DNA of 64,000 nt from Carnobacterium jeotgali MS3 (lineage in GTDB: Bacteria; Bacillota; Bacilli; Lactobacillales; Carnobacteriaceae): positions 372,001 through 436,000 of the forward strand of contig NZ_JQNF01000005.1 of NCBI RefSeq assembly GCF_000745125.1, written 5' to 3'. The translations under genes were made by a program, and so were the position numbers. The notes beneath the pieces were generated by a model, which had not been told where the DNA came from, did no database searches, and saw only the letters and a list, made by a program, of their open reading frames with translations. Numbering within the stretch: position 1 is the first letter of the stretch; each line of letters begins with the position of its first letter. Positions 27,334 to 37,036 of this stretch are shown here, piece after piece.

Positions 27334-28515
27334 TTGATAGAATTTAAAAATGTTTCCAAAGTATATAAAGGTGGTAAAAAAGCCGTTAACAATGTTAATC
27401 TCACATTTAATGATGGAGAGTTCATTGTATTTATTGGAACAAGTGGAAGTGGGAAAACAACTTCAATGCGTATGATTAACCGAATGATTGAACCAACATC
27501 AGGTCAGATTTTGATTAACGGGGAAGACATCATGAAAAGAGACCCTGTTCAATTAAGAAGAGAAATAGGCTATGTTATTCAACAAATTGGATTGATGCCT
27601 CACATGACAATCTATGACAATATCGTCATGGTTCCTAAGCTGCTAAAGTGGCCAGAAGACAAACAGCGTGAATCTGCGGAACGTTTGCTTGCAAAAGTAG
27701 ATTTGCCAAAAGATTTTTTGACGCGTTATCCAGCTGAACTTTCTGGCGGACAACAACAAAGAATTGGTGTCATTCGTGCTTTAGCGGCTAATCAAGATAT
27801 TATTTTGATGGATGAACCATTTGGAGCACTAGATCCAATCACTAGAGATGCTCTACAAGAACTAGTAAAAGAGTTGCAAGAAGAAATGGGGAAAACCTTT
27901 ATTTTTGTAACACATGATATGGATGAAGCTTTAAAATTAGCTGATCGTATCGTTATTATGCAAAATGGAGAAGTCGTACAATTTGATACTCCAGATAATA
28001 TTTTGGCTGAACCAGCCAATCAATTCGTTGAAGATTTTATTGGAGAAGACCGCTTAATTCAAGCGAGACCAAATATCCAAACGGTTGATCAAGTGATGAT
28101 AAAAAATCCGATTTCAGTGACTCCTGGAAAATCTCTTTCAGAAGCTATCCGTATCATGAGAGATAAGCGAGTGGATTCGCTATTTGTAACGGATGACGCT
28201 GGTGTTTTAAAAGGATATGTTGATATTGAAAGAATTGACCGTAACCGTAAACGTGCTACAAGCGTAGGCGATATTATGATAGATAAAGTTTACTTTGTTC
28301 GAGAAGGAACTCTTTTGAGAGACACAGTTCAAAGAATTCTAAAACGTGGTTTTAAGAACATTCCAGTTGTGGATAATAAAGGTCGCTTAATTGGTTTGGT
28401 TACTCGTACATCATTAGTAGATGTTGTTTACGATACAATCTGGGGTGAGGAAGAAGAAGAACTGGCAAAAGCTAGTGTTTTTGAAACGACCATTCCTGAA
28501 GAAAGCAAAGAATAG
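27334..28515 (+). CDS. opuCA: Betaine/carnitine/choline ABC transporter ATPase with CBS domains
   Basis: 393 residues from TTG 27334, six bases after GAGGTG; an in-frame GTG at 27325 lies inside that site. Walker A is GTSGSGKTT, the signature is [10 protein letters not shown] and Walker B is [11 protein letters not shown]. The C-terminal 130 residues form two CBS domains. In Listeria the OpuCA CBS pair binds cyclic di-AMP and inhibits carnitine uptake, so a similar control is expected. It is the first gene of a four-gene operon encoding the whole transporter. Confidence 0.95.
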   Translation: MIEFKNVSKVYKGGKKAVNNVNLTFNDGEFIVFIGTSGSGKTTSMRMINRMIEPTSGQILINGEDIMKRDPVQLRREIGYVIQQIGLMPHMTIYDNIVMVPKLLKWPEDKQRESAERLLAKVDLPKDFLTRYPAELSGGQQQRIGVIRALAANQDIILMDEPFGALDPITRDALQELVKELQEEMGKTFIFVTHDMDEALKLADRIVIMQNGEVVQFDTPDNILAEPANQFVEDFIGEDRLIQARPNIQTVDQVMIKNPISVTPGKSLSEAIRIMRDKRVDSLFVTDDAGVLKGYVDIERIDRNRKRATSVGDIMIDKVYFVREGTLLRDTVQRILKRGFKNIPVVDNKGRLIGLVTRTSLVDVVYDTIWGEEEEELAKASVFETTIPEESKE

Positions 28516-28529
28516 AGGAGGGAAAAATA

Positions 28530-29165
28530 ATGGCTGATTTTTTTGCAACAAATGGCTCTGATTTACTCCTGAAAACATGGGAACATCTTTATATTTCTGC
28601 ATTTGCATTGGCGTTAGGTGTAATAGTAGCGGTCCCTTTAGGAGTTTTATTAACAAGGTTTGAAAAAAGTGCTAAATTCATTATTGGTTTAGCCACGATT
28701 TTACAAACGGTTCCTTCACTAGCACTGTTGGCTTTAATGATTCCTCTTTTTGGGGTTGGTAAAGTTCCTGCAATCGTTGCATTATTTATTTATTCATTAT
28801 TGCCTATACTGAGAAATACTTATATAGGGATGAATGGAGTAGATGTTAATTTACGAGACGCGGGTAAAGGAATGGGTATGACAAACTTTCAAATGATTCG
28901 TAATGTTGAATTGCCTCAAGCAGCACCCGTTATTATGGCAGGGATCCGGTTATCCGGCGTTTATGTTATCTCATGGGCTGCTTTAGCGTCTTATATTGGT
29001 GCTGGTGGGTTAGGTGATTTTATCTTCAATGGTTTGAATCTTTTTATACCTAGTTTGATTATTGGTGGAACCATTCCTGTGACTCTTCTTGCATTATTGG
29101 CAGATTTTGGACTAGGAAAACTAGAAAAAAAAGTAACACCTAGAACCGTGCAAGAAAATGAATAG
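28530..29165 (+). CDS. opuCB: OpuC transporter permease subunit 1
   Basis: 211 residues, ATG 28530 with GAGGAGGG upstream. It is an integral membrane protein with about six helices. The ATPase-contact loop is [20 protein letters not shown]. It pairs with OpuCD to form the channel for quaternary ammonium osmoprotectants. It lies 14 bases after opuCA and just before opuCC. Confidence 0.94.
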   Translation: MADFFATNGSDLLLKTWEHLYISAFALALGVIVAVPLGVLLTRFEKSAKFIIGLATILQTVPSLALLALMIPLFGVGKVPAIVALFIYSLLPILRNTYIGMNGVDVNLRDAGKGMGMTNFQMIRNVELPQAAPVIMAGIRLSGVYVISWAALASYIGAGGLGDFIFNGLNLFIPSLIIGGTIPVTLLALLADFGLGKLEKKVTPRTVQENE

Positions 29166-29178
29166 GAGGGCTTCAACT

Positions 29179-30123
29179 ATGAATAAAATTCAAAAAATTG
29201 CTGCCCTTTTTGTGGCAGTACTACTATTAAGCAGTTGTTCTTTACCTGGTTTAGGTGGCGGATTTAACGAAGAAGGTATTACGATTACTGGTGGTTCTAC
29301 TACCGAACAACAAATTGTAGGGTATATTGTTGAAGGAATGGTTGAACATTACATTGATATTGATGCTCAAATCGTCAACAATTTAGGTTCATCCTCTCTA
29401 AATCATCAAGCTTTAATTGGCGGAGATGCAAATGTAGCTGCTATAAAATATACGGGAACTTCTTTAACAGGTGAATTAGGTCAAGCGCCTATTACTGATC
29501 CTGAGAAAGCATTAGACTTAGTTATTGATGGATTTGCTGATAAATTTGACCAAAAATGGTTCCCAACATATGGTTTTGCAAATACGTATGCTTTTATGGT
29601 GACAAAAGAACTTGCAGATGAGTATGATTTAGTCACTATAAGTGATTTAGAAGAGATTGCTGGAGAACTAAATGCAGGAGTAGATACCTCTTGGATGGAA
29701 CGCGAGGGAGACGGTTATGATGCGTTTTTAGAAACGTATCAATTTGATTTCAACCGTGTGTATCCTATGCAAATCGGTTTGGTCTATAATGCATTACAAG
29801 CAAATGAAATGGATGTCGTTTTAGGTTATTCAACGGATGGACGTATTAAAAGTTATGACTTAGTAGTTTTGGAAGATGATAAGCAATTATTCCCTCCTTA
29901 TGATGCCAGCCCAGTTGCGACTTTTGAAGTTTTAGAAGCTTATCCTGAGTTAAATGAAATATTATTGAAATTACAAAATTCAATAACAGATGAAAAAATG
30001 CAAGAATTAAACTTTATTTCAGATAACAATTTAATTGAGCCAAAAGTTGTAGCCGATGATTTCTTGAAAGAAAACAACTATTTTGAATCTGTTGATGTAA
30101 ATGAAGAAGGAGGCACCCAATAA
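29179..30123 (+). CDS. opuCC: OpuC substrate-binding lipoprotein
   Basis: 314 residues from ATG 29179, nine bases after AGGAGG; the frame is open for seven more codons upstream. The signal peptide ends in LLLSSC, a lipobox, so it is membrane-tethered outside. The mature domain is a type II periplasmic-binding fold of the OpuCC/ProX family (GITITGGSTTEQQIVG near the mature start). It binds betaine, carnitine or choline-type solutes. The stop overlaps the opuCD start by one base. Confidence 0.94.
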   Translation: MNKIQKIAALFVAVLLLSSCSLPGLGGGFNEEGITITGGSTTEQQIVGYIVEGMVEHYIDIDAQIVNNLGSSSLNHQALIGGDANVAAIKYTGTSLTGELGQAPITDPEKALDLVIDGFADKFDQKWFPTYGFANTYAFMVTKELADEYDLVTISDLEEIAGELNAGVDTSWMEREGDGYDAFLETYQFDFNRVYPMQIGLVYNALQANEMDVVLGYSTDGRIKSYDLVVLEDDKQLFPPYDASPVATFEVLEAYPELNEILLKLQNSITDEKMQELNFISDNNLIEPKVVADDFLKENNYFESVDVNEEGGTQ

Positions 30124-30797
30124 TGGATATGACACAAATGAATATGTGGGAACAGTTAATTTTTTATTTTTCTGAAAATGGGTTATACATCTGGAGCCAA
30201 TTTATTCGTCACTTCTTGATATCAATTTATGGTGTACTTTTTGCTGGAATTATTGGAATCCCACTTGGTTTTTGGATTTCTCGTCATGGTAAACTAGCAG
30301 ACTGGGTCATTGGTGCGGCTAATGTCATCCAAACGATTCCTTCATTGGCCATGTTATCTATTTTAATGTTAGGTTTAGGGTTAGGTGTGAATACCGTTGT
30401 GACAACAGTATTTTTATACTCATTATTGCCAATCATAAAAAATACCTACGCAGGAGTTCAAAGCGTAGATAAAAATATCTTGGATTCTGGTAAAGGAATG
30501 GGTATGACAAGATGGCAATTAACTTATATAGTCGAACTTCCACTAGCTTTATCTATTATTATGGCCGGAATTCGTAATGCTATGGTAGTGGGTATTGGGG
30601 TAACAGCGATTGGAACCTTTATTGGAGCTGGTGGTTTAGGTGATATCATTACTAGAGGAGTCAATGTGACCGATGGTGGAGCTATCATTCTTGCAGGTGC
30701 TATCCCAACGGCACTAATGGCAGTGATTAGTGATCTCTTTTTAGGATGGATTGAGAAAAAATTGGATCCAACAAAAAACAAAAAAATATTGTCTTAA
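30123..30797 (+). CDS. opuCD: OpuC transporter permease subunit 2
   Basis: 224 residues starting at ATG 30123, overlapping the opuCC stop in a TAATG junction, with GAAGGAGG upstream. About six membrane helices are predicted. The ATPase-contact loop is DSGKGMGMTRWQLTYIVELP, very similar to that of OpuCB, as expected for paralogous permeases. It is the last gene of opuCABCD and a strong terminator follows. Confidence 0.94.
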   Translation: MDMTQMNMWEQLIFYFSENGLYIWSQFIRHFLISIYGVLFAGIIGIPLGFWISRHGKLADWVIGAANVIQTIPSLAMLSILMLGLGLGVNTVVTTVFLYSLLPIIKNTYAGVQSVDKNILDSGKGMGMTRWQLTYIVELPLALSIIMAGIRNAMVVGIGVTAIGTFIGAGGLGDIITRGVNVTDGGAIILAGAIPTALMAVISDLFLGWIEKKLDPTKNKKILS

Positions 30798-30842
30798 TGC
30801 TATTCAATACCTAGGCTATTGTGTGGCAAAAATAAAATACTT

Positions 30843-30879
30843 GAAAACTCTCCTTTCATTGCAAAGGAGAGTTTTTTTT
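30843..30879 (+). terminator. Terminator of the opuC operon
   Basis: AAAACTCTCCTTT pairs with AAAGGAGAGTTTT around a short loop and is followed by a T run of eight. Confidence 0.93.
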
Positions 30880-30913
30880 CACCAAATGACTTAGATATGA
30901 AAAGGTAAAAAAA

Positions 30914-31240
30914 TCAAGGTAATCGGATATGTCTTATATCACTAGGAAGAACCAGATACGTCATATGATTTAGTGGGTTTTCTAAAATAATTTGAGGTCT
31001 TTTAGAAGATGTAGATCGGATATAACCTGTAACCTCAGTGAAATCAGAATGATGGGCTAATTGATTTAATTGTAAAATGATTTTTCTTTTTTTAGTAAAG
31101 GCTTGATTTAAGAAATAAGTAAGTTGCTCTTCGGGCATTTGTGGTAAAAGCGCTAGTTCATTAGCTGTATTAAATAAGAAAAACTTTTTTTGAAGATAGG
31201 TAAATGGATGAACTGGTTCTTCTAAAGTATTTTTTTTCAT
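30914..31240 (-). CDS. YolD-like protein under SOS control
   Basis: 108 residues from ATG 31240, with GGAGG nine bases upstream; the frame stays open further upstream without a ribosome site. The second half has the YolD-like layout (FTEVTGYIRS, then a strand and LVLPSDIRHIRL). The family is often encoded beside error-prone Y-family DNA polymerases, but no polymerase is adjacent here. Its promoter carries LexA boxes, so it belongs to the DNA-damage response. The molecular role of the family is not established. Confidence 0.72.
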   Translation of the reverse strand: MKKNTLEEPVHPFTYLQKKFFLFNTANELALLPQMPEEQLTYFLNQAFTKKRKIILQLNQLAHHSDFTEVTGYIRSTSSKRPQIILENPLNHMTYLVLPSDIRHIRLP

Positions 31241-31252
31241 CTTTATTCCTCC

Positions 31253-31302
31253 GAACGTTTGTTTGATATTTATATTATACGAACAAACGTTCAACAAAGC
31301 AA
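31253..31302 (-). promoter_or_regulatory. SOS promoter of the YolD-like gene with two LexA boxes
   Basis: On the minus strand TTGCTT (31302-31297) and TATAAT (31279-31274) are 17 bases apart. The spacer holds GAACAAACGTTC at 31281-31292, a full match to GAAC-RNRY-GTTC. A second, imperfect box, GAACGTTTGTTT, at 31253-31264 lies just downstream, over the expected transcript start region. Confidence 0.88.
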
Positions 31303-31399
31303 GTTGTTTAATTATTTTTTAAAAGTTTCTATTTCAGTGAAAAAATGGCATAATGAAAAGGAAGAATCTATAGATTTATGAAAAAAAGGGGTTTTAGCA

Positions 31400-32269
31400 A
31401 TGGATTATAAGATTATCGCAGATTCATGTTGTGATTTGCCATTAGATTTTATAAAAGAAAATGATATTGAAATTATCAGTTTAATCATTAATATTGATGG
31501 GAAAGATTTAGTAGACGATATGGGAAAAACATTCGATAGAGATGCATTTTTCGAACAATTAAAAAATGGCTCAATGGCTACTAGCTCCCAAGTTAATATT
31601 GGAACATTTATGGAAACCTTTAAGAAGTATGTCGAAATAGGGCAACCAGTTATATTTTTAGGATTATCTTCTGCATTAAGTGGTTCATACAATAATGCTT
31701 TAACAGCTGTCAAAATGTTGGAAGAAGAATATGAGAACGTAGATATAACGATAATCGATACTAAAGCAGCTTGTTTAGGTGAAGGGTTATTAGTCTATGA
31801 AGCTGTAAATAGAAAAAAAGAAGGTCAATCTTTAGCTGAAGTCGTTAATTGGCTAGAAGAATACAAAATGAAACTTCATTCTTGGGTAACCGTTGACGAT
31901 ATCAAACACCTTGAACGAACTGGAAGAGTAAATTCCGTTTCAGCTACACTAGGAAGTGTTTTAAATGTTAAGCCAATTATAGTTATGAATGAAAAGGGAG
32001 GCTTAGTACCTTTTGCTAAAGTAAGAGGTAGAAAAAAATCGTTGCTTTATTTAATTAATAAAACAGTTGAGGGAATAATCAATCCTGAAAATCAAACCAT
32101 TTTTATTGGTCATGTAGGAGTTCCAGAAGAAGCTGAATGGATCAAGGAAGAAATTAACTCGAAAATCAAAGTGAAAGATATACAAGTATATCCGTATGGT
32201 CCAACTATTGCATCACATACTGGATTCGGATCTATTGCCTTATTTTCTTTTGGTGAAGTAAGAAAATAA
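31400..32269 (+). CDS. fakB: DegV-family fatty-acid-binding protein (FakB-type)
   Basis: 289 residues from ATG 31400. DegV proteins hold a single fatty acid in a deep pocket and, as FakB, present it to the kinase FakA for phosphorylation. Typical segments are IIADSCCDLP at the N-terminus, ATSSQVN near 62 and FLGLSSALSGSYNNA near 92-106, plus GRVNSVSATLGS. It is monocistronic. The partner kinase FakA and PlsX, which use the same acyl-phosphate pool, are at 55.6 and 59.9 kb. Which fatty acid it prefers cannot be read from the sequence. Confidence 0.85.
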   Translation: MDYKIIADSCCDLPLDFIKENDIEIISLIINIDGKDLVDDMGKTFDRDAFFEQLKNGSMATSSQVNIGTFMETFKKYVEIGQPVIFLGLSSALSGSYNNALTAVKMLEEEYENVDITIIDTKAACLGEGLLVYEAVNRKKEGQSLAEVVNWLEEYKMKLHSWVTVDDIKHLERTGRVNSVSATLGSVLNVKPIIVMNEKGGLVPFAKVRGRKKSLLYLINKTVEGIINPENQTIFIGHVGVPEEAEWIKEEINSKIKVKDIQVYPYGPTIASHTGFGSIALFSFGEVRK

Positions 32270-32603
32270 GGAGTATTTAAAATTTAATAATGTCTTAATA
32301 AACAAGAAAAAATGTCGATATACTAATGAAAGTAGATTATTTGCTTTTTTTATTTATCTAAGTATTTATGGACCTTTTTTATCTAAAAATAAGATTAAAC
32401 GTATAAAGATAGTTGGTGAAAAAACGCTTTATACGTTGATGTCAAGGTGTTTATAATTTGACAAGTAGAGAGTGCTATGTTAAGTTATGCTTAGTTGAAT
32501 AAAAAACAATGGTTGGGCATTTGCTTTCAAGGATAAATTCTTCAAGGGGTGAGAAGAATAGTTCTTAGTGATGCCTTTTTTTGCATTTTAAGGAGGTGTA
32601 TGA
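32270..32603 (+). promoter_or_regulatory. Control region of the V-ATPase operon: inverted repeat, promoter candidates
   Basis: 334 bases without a gene. It holds an 11-bp perfect inverted repeat, AACGTATAAAG (32398-32408) and CTTTATACGTT (32427-32437). Two promoter candidates follow: TATAAT at 32452-32457 with a poor -35 overlapping the repeat, and TTGACA at 32458-32463 with a weak -10 (TAAGTT at 32481). A structured leader follows. The repeat is well placed to be an operator. Confidence 0.5.
32515..32582 (+). promoter_or_regulatory. Structured leader with terminator-like end before ntpF
   Basis: GGCAT (32516-32520) can pair with ATGCC (32571-32575), which is followed by seven Ts. The loop encloses ATTCTTC/GAAGAAT (32537-32559), which competes with an alternative AAGAA/TTCTT hairpin. 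This resembles an attenuator, but the closing stem is only 5 bp. Confidence 0.35.
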
Positions 32604-32930
32604 ATGAGTATAGAAGCAATTGAATACGTTAAAGAAGCGGAAGAAAGAGCCCAGAAAATAGAAGTTAATGGAGAAAAAAAGATTCAAGAAATTAGTCAAT
32701 CCATTAATGAAGAAATTAAAAAAAGTAGTCAAAATATGCAACAGGAATTAGACGCGTATGAAGCAGATCAACAAGGACTGTTTCGTGATCGTTTAGCAAT
32801 AGAAAAACAAGCTGTTGATCAAGAACAGTCTCTTGAGGTCGAAGCAATACTTCGATCTGTTGAGAATAGACAAAACAGTATTGTTGATCATATTGTAAAG
32901 GAGGTAAGCACTCACTATGGCAATAGCTAA
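32604..32930 (+). CDS. ntpF: V-type ATPase peripheral stalk subunit G
   Basis: 108 residues from ATG 32604 with AGGAGG. It is an almost uninterrupted, highly charged alpha helix (coiled coil), as in the G/H stalk subunit that pairs with subunit E to hold the catalytic head against rotation. It is first in the operon, the position of ntpF in Enterococcus hirae. Its 3' end overlaps ntpI by 14 bases. Confidence 0.82.
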   Translation: MSIEAIEYVKEAEERAQKIEVNGEKKIQEISQSINEEIKKSSQNMQQELDAYEADQQGLFRDRLAIEKQAVDQEQSLEVEAILRSVENRQNSIVDHIVKEVSTHYGNS

Positions 32931-34878
32931 GATGAAACAAATGACACTTTTAGCGGAGCAAGAAAATAAGGATTCTTTATTAAAAGCTGTACAAGAATTA
33001 CAAAAGCTTGAAATGGTTGAATTATCTACATTAGAAGAATCTGAATTTCTTGATTACTATTCAACCGATACAGCGCCTCAAAAACGTGTTGAGTATGAAG
33101 AAAAGTTAAAAGAAATTCAGGCAACTCTAAATTTCTTAAATCAACATATTTCTCAACCAGGTATGATTGCTAAGTTGAAAAAAGGTCGTGAAGAGTACAC
33201 TCTCGAAGAACTTGAAAGTCATGTCTGTCATTCAGATCTTAATCATACTATCATTGAGTTAGGAAAAATAGAAAAAAGACTGGTTGAATTAGATCAGAAG
33301 AAAAAAAATCTTGGAGAAAAAGAAGAATTTCTTCGGAAATGGCAAAATATGACTTTTAATCCTAATGATTTAAAAACCTTTCAATTAATGTCTGGAACGG
33401 TTGGAAGTATATCTTCTGGTAACGTAGAGAACTTTGAAAAAGAAGTTGAAGCAATAGAAAATAGTTATTTAGAAAAAATATTTCATTATAAAGACGAAGC
33501 TTCCTATCTAGTATTAGTACCAAAAAAATTAAACTCTTTAATGGAAGAAGTTTTTGAACGTTTCCAATTATCTAAATTGTTTTATCCTTATAAACAGACT
33601 CCTCTAGATGAATTGAAAGTAGTTCTTAAAGAAGTTAGTGATTTACGTAAAGAAGAAGCTAAATTAAAAGACACAATAAAAACATTTAAAGAAAAAGTCA
33701 TAGATCTCCAACTTGGTGAAGAATATTACTACAATTTAGTTGAAAGAGAAATAGGGAAAACTTTATTACTAAATGGTAGTGATTTATTTATTTTGAATGG
33801 TTGGCTAGAAGAGGAACGAATTCCGGAATTAAACAGCCTTTTAGATGAACATGTTGGAAAAGATGGTTATGTCGTTCTTGCGGATGAAATAAAATTTAAG
33901 AACTATGCTAAAGTACCTGTAGTATTGAAAAATAGTAAATTAGTTAAACCGTTTGAAAGTATTACAGAAATGTATAGTATGCCTAAATATGATGATGTCG
34001 ATCCTACTCCATTTATGATGCCATTTTACTTTGTCTTTTTTGGAATGATGAGTGCAGATTTAGGGTATGGAGTATTACTTTGGTTGGCAACTCTAATTGG
34101 ATCTAAAGTGTTCAAGTTTGATAAGGGTATGAAGAACTTTGTCCAACTCTTTCACTATTTGTCTTATTCAGTAATTGCTTGGGGAGTTATTTATGGAAGT
34201 TTCTTTGGATATGACCTGCCATTCCAACTATTGTCGATTACGAATGATGTCATAACCATTTTGATTTTATCTGTAGTATTTGGTTTTATCCAGTTAGTAT
34301 ATGGATTGCTTTTAAATGGTGGACTAAAATGGCGTAAACAACAAAGATCATCTAGTTATATTGATGGAACAGCATGGGCTCTTATCTTATTAGGTATTGG
34401 TCTTTTAGTAATCAATATGGTCATTTGGAATAATGACCTTGTACAAATGATTTCTTTAGTTGTAATCATTGCCAATGTTATTGGAATTGTATTGGTAACT
34501 ATGTTGGCATCTGACAATAAAGCAATGGGTTTTGGACTAGGGCTTTATAATATTTATGGAGCAACCAATTATGTTGGAGATTTAGTCAGCTATACTCGTT
34601 TAATGGCATTAGGCGTTTCAGGTGGAAGTATTGCGGTAGCTTTTAATTCTATTGTAGACATTTTCCCACCAGTAATGAAATTTACGATAGGTGCATTATT
34701 GTTTATCGTCTTACACTCATTAAACATTTTCTTAACCTACTTAAGTGCTTATATTCATACAATAAGACTTCAGTATGTTGAGTTTTTCGGTAAATTTTAT
34801 GAAGGTGGAGGACGATCATTAGATCCTTTTAAAACCTTCGAAAAACATATTTATTTAAAAAATAGAACCAACAAATAA
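32917..34878 (+). CDS. ntpI: V-type ATPase membrane subunit a (I)
   Basis: 653 residues from ATG 32917, 12 bases after AAGGAGG. The N-terminal half (about 1-365) is a cytosolic stalk-binding arm with long coiled coils. The C-terminal half has about seven or eight membrane helices and forms the ion half-channels next to the c-ring. The YVGDLVSYTRLMALGVSGG segment contains the essential arginine (YTRL) that faces the rotor glutamate. It is full length. Confidence 0.95.
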   Translation: MAIAKMKQMTLLAEQENKDSLLKAVQELQKLEMVELSTLEESEFLDYYSTDTAPQKRVEYEEKLKEIQATLNFLNQHISQPGMIAKLKKGREEYTLEELESHVCHSDLNHTIIELGKIEKRLVELDQKKKNLGEKEEFLRKWQNMTFNPNDLKTFQLMSGTVGSISSGNVENFEKEVEAIENSYLEKIFHYKDEASYLVLVPKKLNSLMEEVFERFQLSKLFYPYKQTPLDELKVVLKEVSDLRKEEAKLKDTIKTFKEKVIDLQLGEEYYYNLVEREIGKTLLLNGSDLFILNGWLEEERIPELNSLLDEHVGKDGYVVLADEIKFKNYAKVPVVLKNSKLVKPFESITEMYSMPKYDDVDPTPFMMPFYFVFFGMMSADLGYGVLLWLATLIGSKVFKFDKGMKNFVQLFHYLSYSVIAWGVIYGSFFGYDLPFQLLSITNDVITILILSVVFGFIQLVYGLLLNGGLKWRKQQRSSSYIDGTAWALILLGIGLLVINMVIWNNDLVQMISLVVIIANVIGIVLVTMLASDNKAMGFGLGLYNIYGATNYVGDLVSYTRLMALGVSGGSIAVAFNSIVDIFPPVMKFTIGALLFIVLHSLNIFLTYLSAYIHTIRLQYVEFFGKFYEGGGRSLDPFKTFEKHIYLKNRTNK

Positions 34879-35385
<507 letters not shown>

Positions 35386-35434
35386 TCATAATGATTCCAT
35401 TTATAGTGAAAATAGAAAGAATGGAGGCGTGGAA

Positions 35435-36016
35435 ATGTCAGATTTAAAACTATTGACAGAACGTTTGATTGAAAATAAAAAAGCTGAAGTACAAGTAAAA
35501 ATCAAAGAAGCCGAAGCTGAAAAAGCTCAGTTGCTTGAAGAGTCAGCTCGGAGTCTAGCTGAAGAAAAAGCGAAACAAATCAGTTTAATTGATTCACGGT
35601 TGGCAAGGAAGTTTGAACAAGACAAGCATACGTTGCAAATCAATAAGCGAAATGAATTGCTTTCTGAAAAGCAAAAAATGTTAAAGCTTGTTTTTAATAA
35701 AGCTGAAGAACAAATGAATCAATGGACTGATACGGAGTTCCAACAGTTTTTATTGTCTGTTCTAAAACAGCATAAAGATAGTGAATCTATTGAATTGATA
35801 CTAGGCCAATATTCTATCGATAAAGTATCAGACGACTGGATTAATAAAGTAGCTAAAGAAGTGGTCGATATTCAATTATCTGCTGAAACAATTTCTAGAA
35901 AAAATGGATTCATCCTTAAAAAGACTGGAATAGAGTACAACTATCTTTTTGATGAATTAGTTAAAGATATTAAAGGACAACTTGTTTCATCAGTTTCAAA
36001 ACAATTATTTGATTAA
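35435..36016 (+). CDS. ntpE: V-type ATPase peripheral stalk subunit E
   Basis: 193 residues from ATG 35435, seven bases after GGAGG; the in-frame GTG at 35429 is too close. A long charged N-terminal coiled coil (about 1-100) is followed by a globular C-terminal domain that binds the top of the A3B3 head. It pairs with NtpF in the stator. Divergence is typical for the subunit; operon position supports the call. Confidence 0.88.
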   Translation: MSDLKLLTERLIENKKAEVQVKIKEAEAEKAQLLEESARSLAEEKAKQISLIDSRLARKFEQDKHTLQINKRNELLSEKQKMLKLVFNKAEEQMNQWTDTEFQQFLLSVLKQHKDSESIELILGQYSIDKVSDDWINKVAKEVVDIQLSAETISRKNGFILKKTGIEYNYLFDELVKDIKGQLVSSVSKQLFD

Positions 36017-36031
36017 AAAGGAGAGGAAATA

Positions 36032-37036
36032 ATGAAATCAACAGACTTTGTTGGCGCAAATACACGCGTTCGCGTATATGAAAGTAGTCTCCTTAGAAAT
36101 GATCAATATGAACGGATGTTACAAGCAAGTAATTTTGAAGAAGCAGTGAATGTGTTAAAAGATACTCCTTATCGAAATGATGTTGAAGAATTGAAGGAGA
36201 CTAAGAATTACGATACGCTGTTGATGAATGAATTGCAGTCTGTCTATACTGATTTATTTAAGATTTCTCCTAATCCTAAGTTAATTGAGTTATTTTCATT
36301 GCGTTACTCTTATCATAATTTAAAAGTTTTGTTAAAAGAAAAGCTTACTAAAAAAGATTTAGATGCATTGCTTATAGATATAGGGAGTGTACCTACTTCA
36401 GTATTAAGACAAGCAGTTGAAACAAAGAGCTCAAGCGATTTAGATAACGATTATTTAATCAGTATTCGTGAGGCAGCCGATTCTTATGAGGAATACAAAA
36501 ATAGCCAAGCCGTTGATATTATCCTAGATCGCCGCTATTTTACTCATTTAAGACATCTAGCAGAAAGTCTGGCTGATACTAAAATTTTAGATCTAGTGAC
36601 TTTTTATATTGATTTGAATAATCTGTCTACTTTAACAAGAGCAATTCGCCAAAAAAGAACGCGCAATTTCTTAACAACTATTCTATCTAGCTCTGGGACG
36701 ATACCTAAAGAGCAACTTGTTCAAATTGGAGCAGATAATTTAGTCAATGCAGGTAAAAAACTGGCAGAAACTAAATATAAAAACATTATTTTAGCTTCAA
36801 TTAATGATGAAACAAAAGAGTTATCGCCAGAAAAAATAGATTTAGAGACAGATAATGCTTTTATTAATCGCATAAAAGATGCTAAACTTGAAGTTTTTGG
36901 TCCCTTACCAGTGATTGCTTATCTCTATGCTAAAGAGAATGAAGTGAAGAATTTGAGACTAATTTTAGTTGGTAAAGAAAATGATCTTCCCGTTGAAGCT
37001 ATTAGAGAAAGGATGCGAATGAATTATGGCTCATAA
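36032..37036 (+). CDS. ntpC: V-type ATPase subunit d (C)
   Basis: 334 residues, ATG 36032 behind AAGGAGAGG. It is a mostly helical socket protein of the V-ATPase C/AC39 family that sits on the c-ring and receives the central shaft (NtpD/NtpG). The N-terminal ANTRVRVYESSLL and the C-terminal EVKNLRLILVGK segments are typical. It overlaps ntpG by 11 bases. Confidence 0.92.
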   Translation: MKSTDFVGANTRVRVYESSLLRNDQYERMLQASNFEEAVNVLKDTPYRNDVEELKETKNYDTLLMNELQSVYTDLFKISPNPKLIELFSLRYSYHNLKVLLKEKLTKKDLDALLIDIGSVPTSVLRQAVETKSSSDLDNDYLISIREAADSYEEYKNSQAVDIILDRRYFTHLRHLAESLADTKILDLVTFYIDLNNLSTLTRAIRQKRTRNFLTTILSSSGTIPKEQLVQIGADNLVNAGKKLAETKYKNIILASINDETKELSPEKIDLETDNAFINRIKDAKLEVFGPLPVIAYLYAKENEVKNLRLILVGKENDLPVEAIRERMRMNYGS

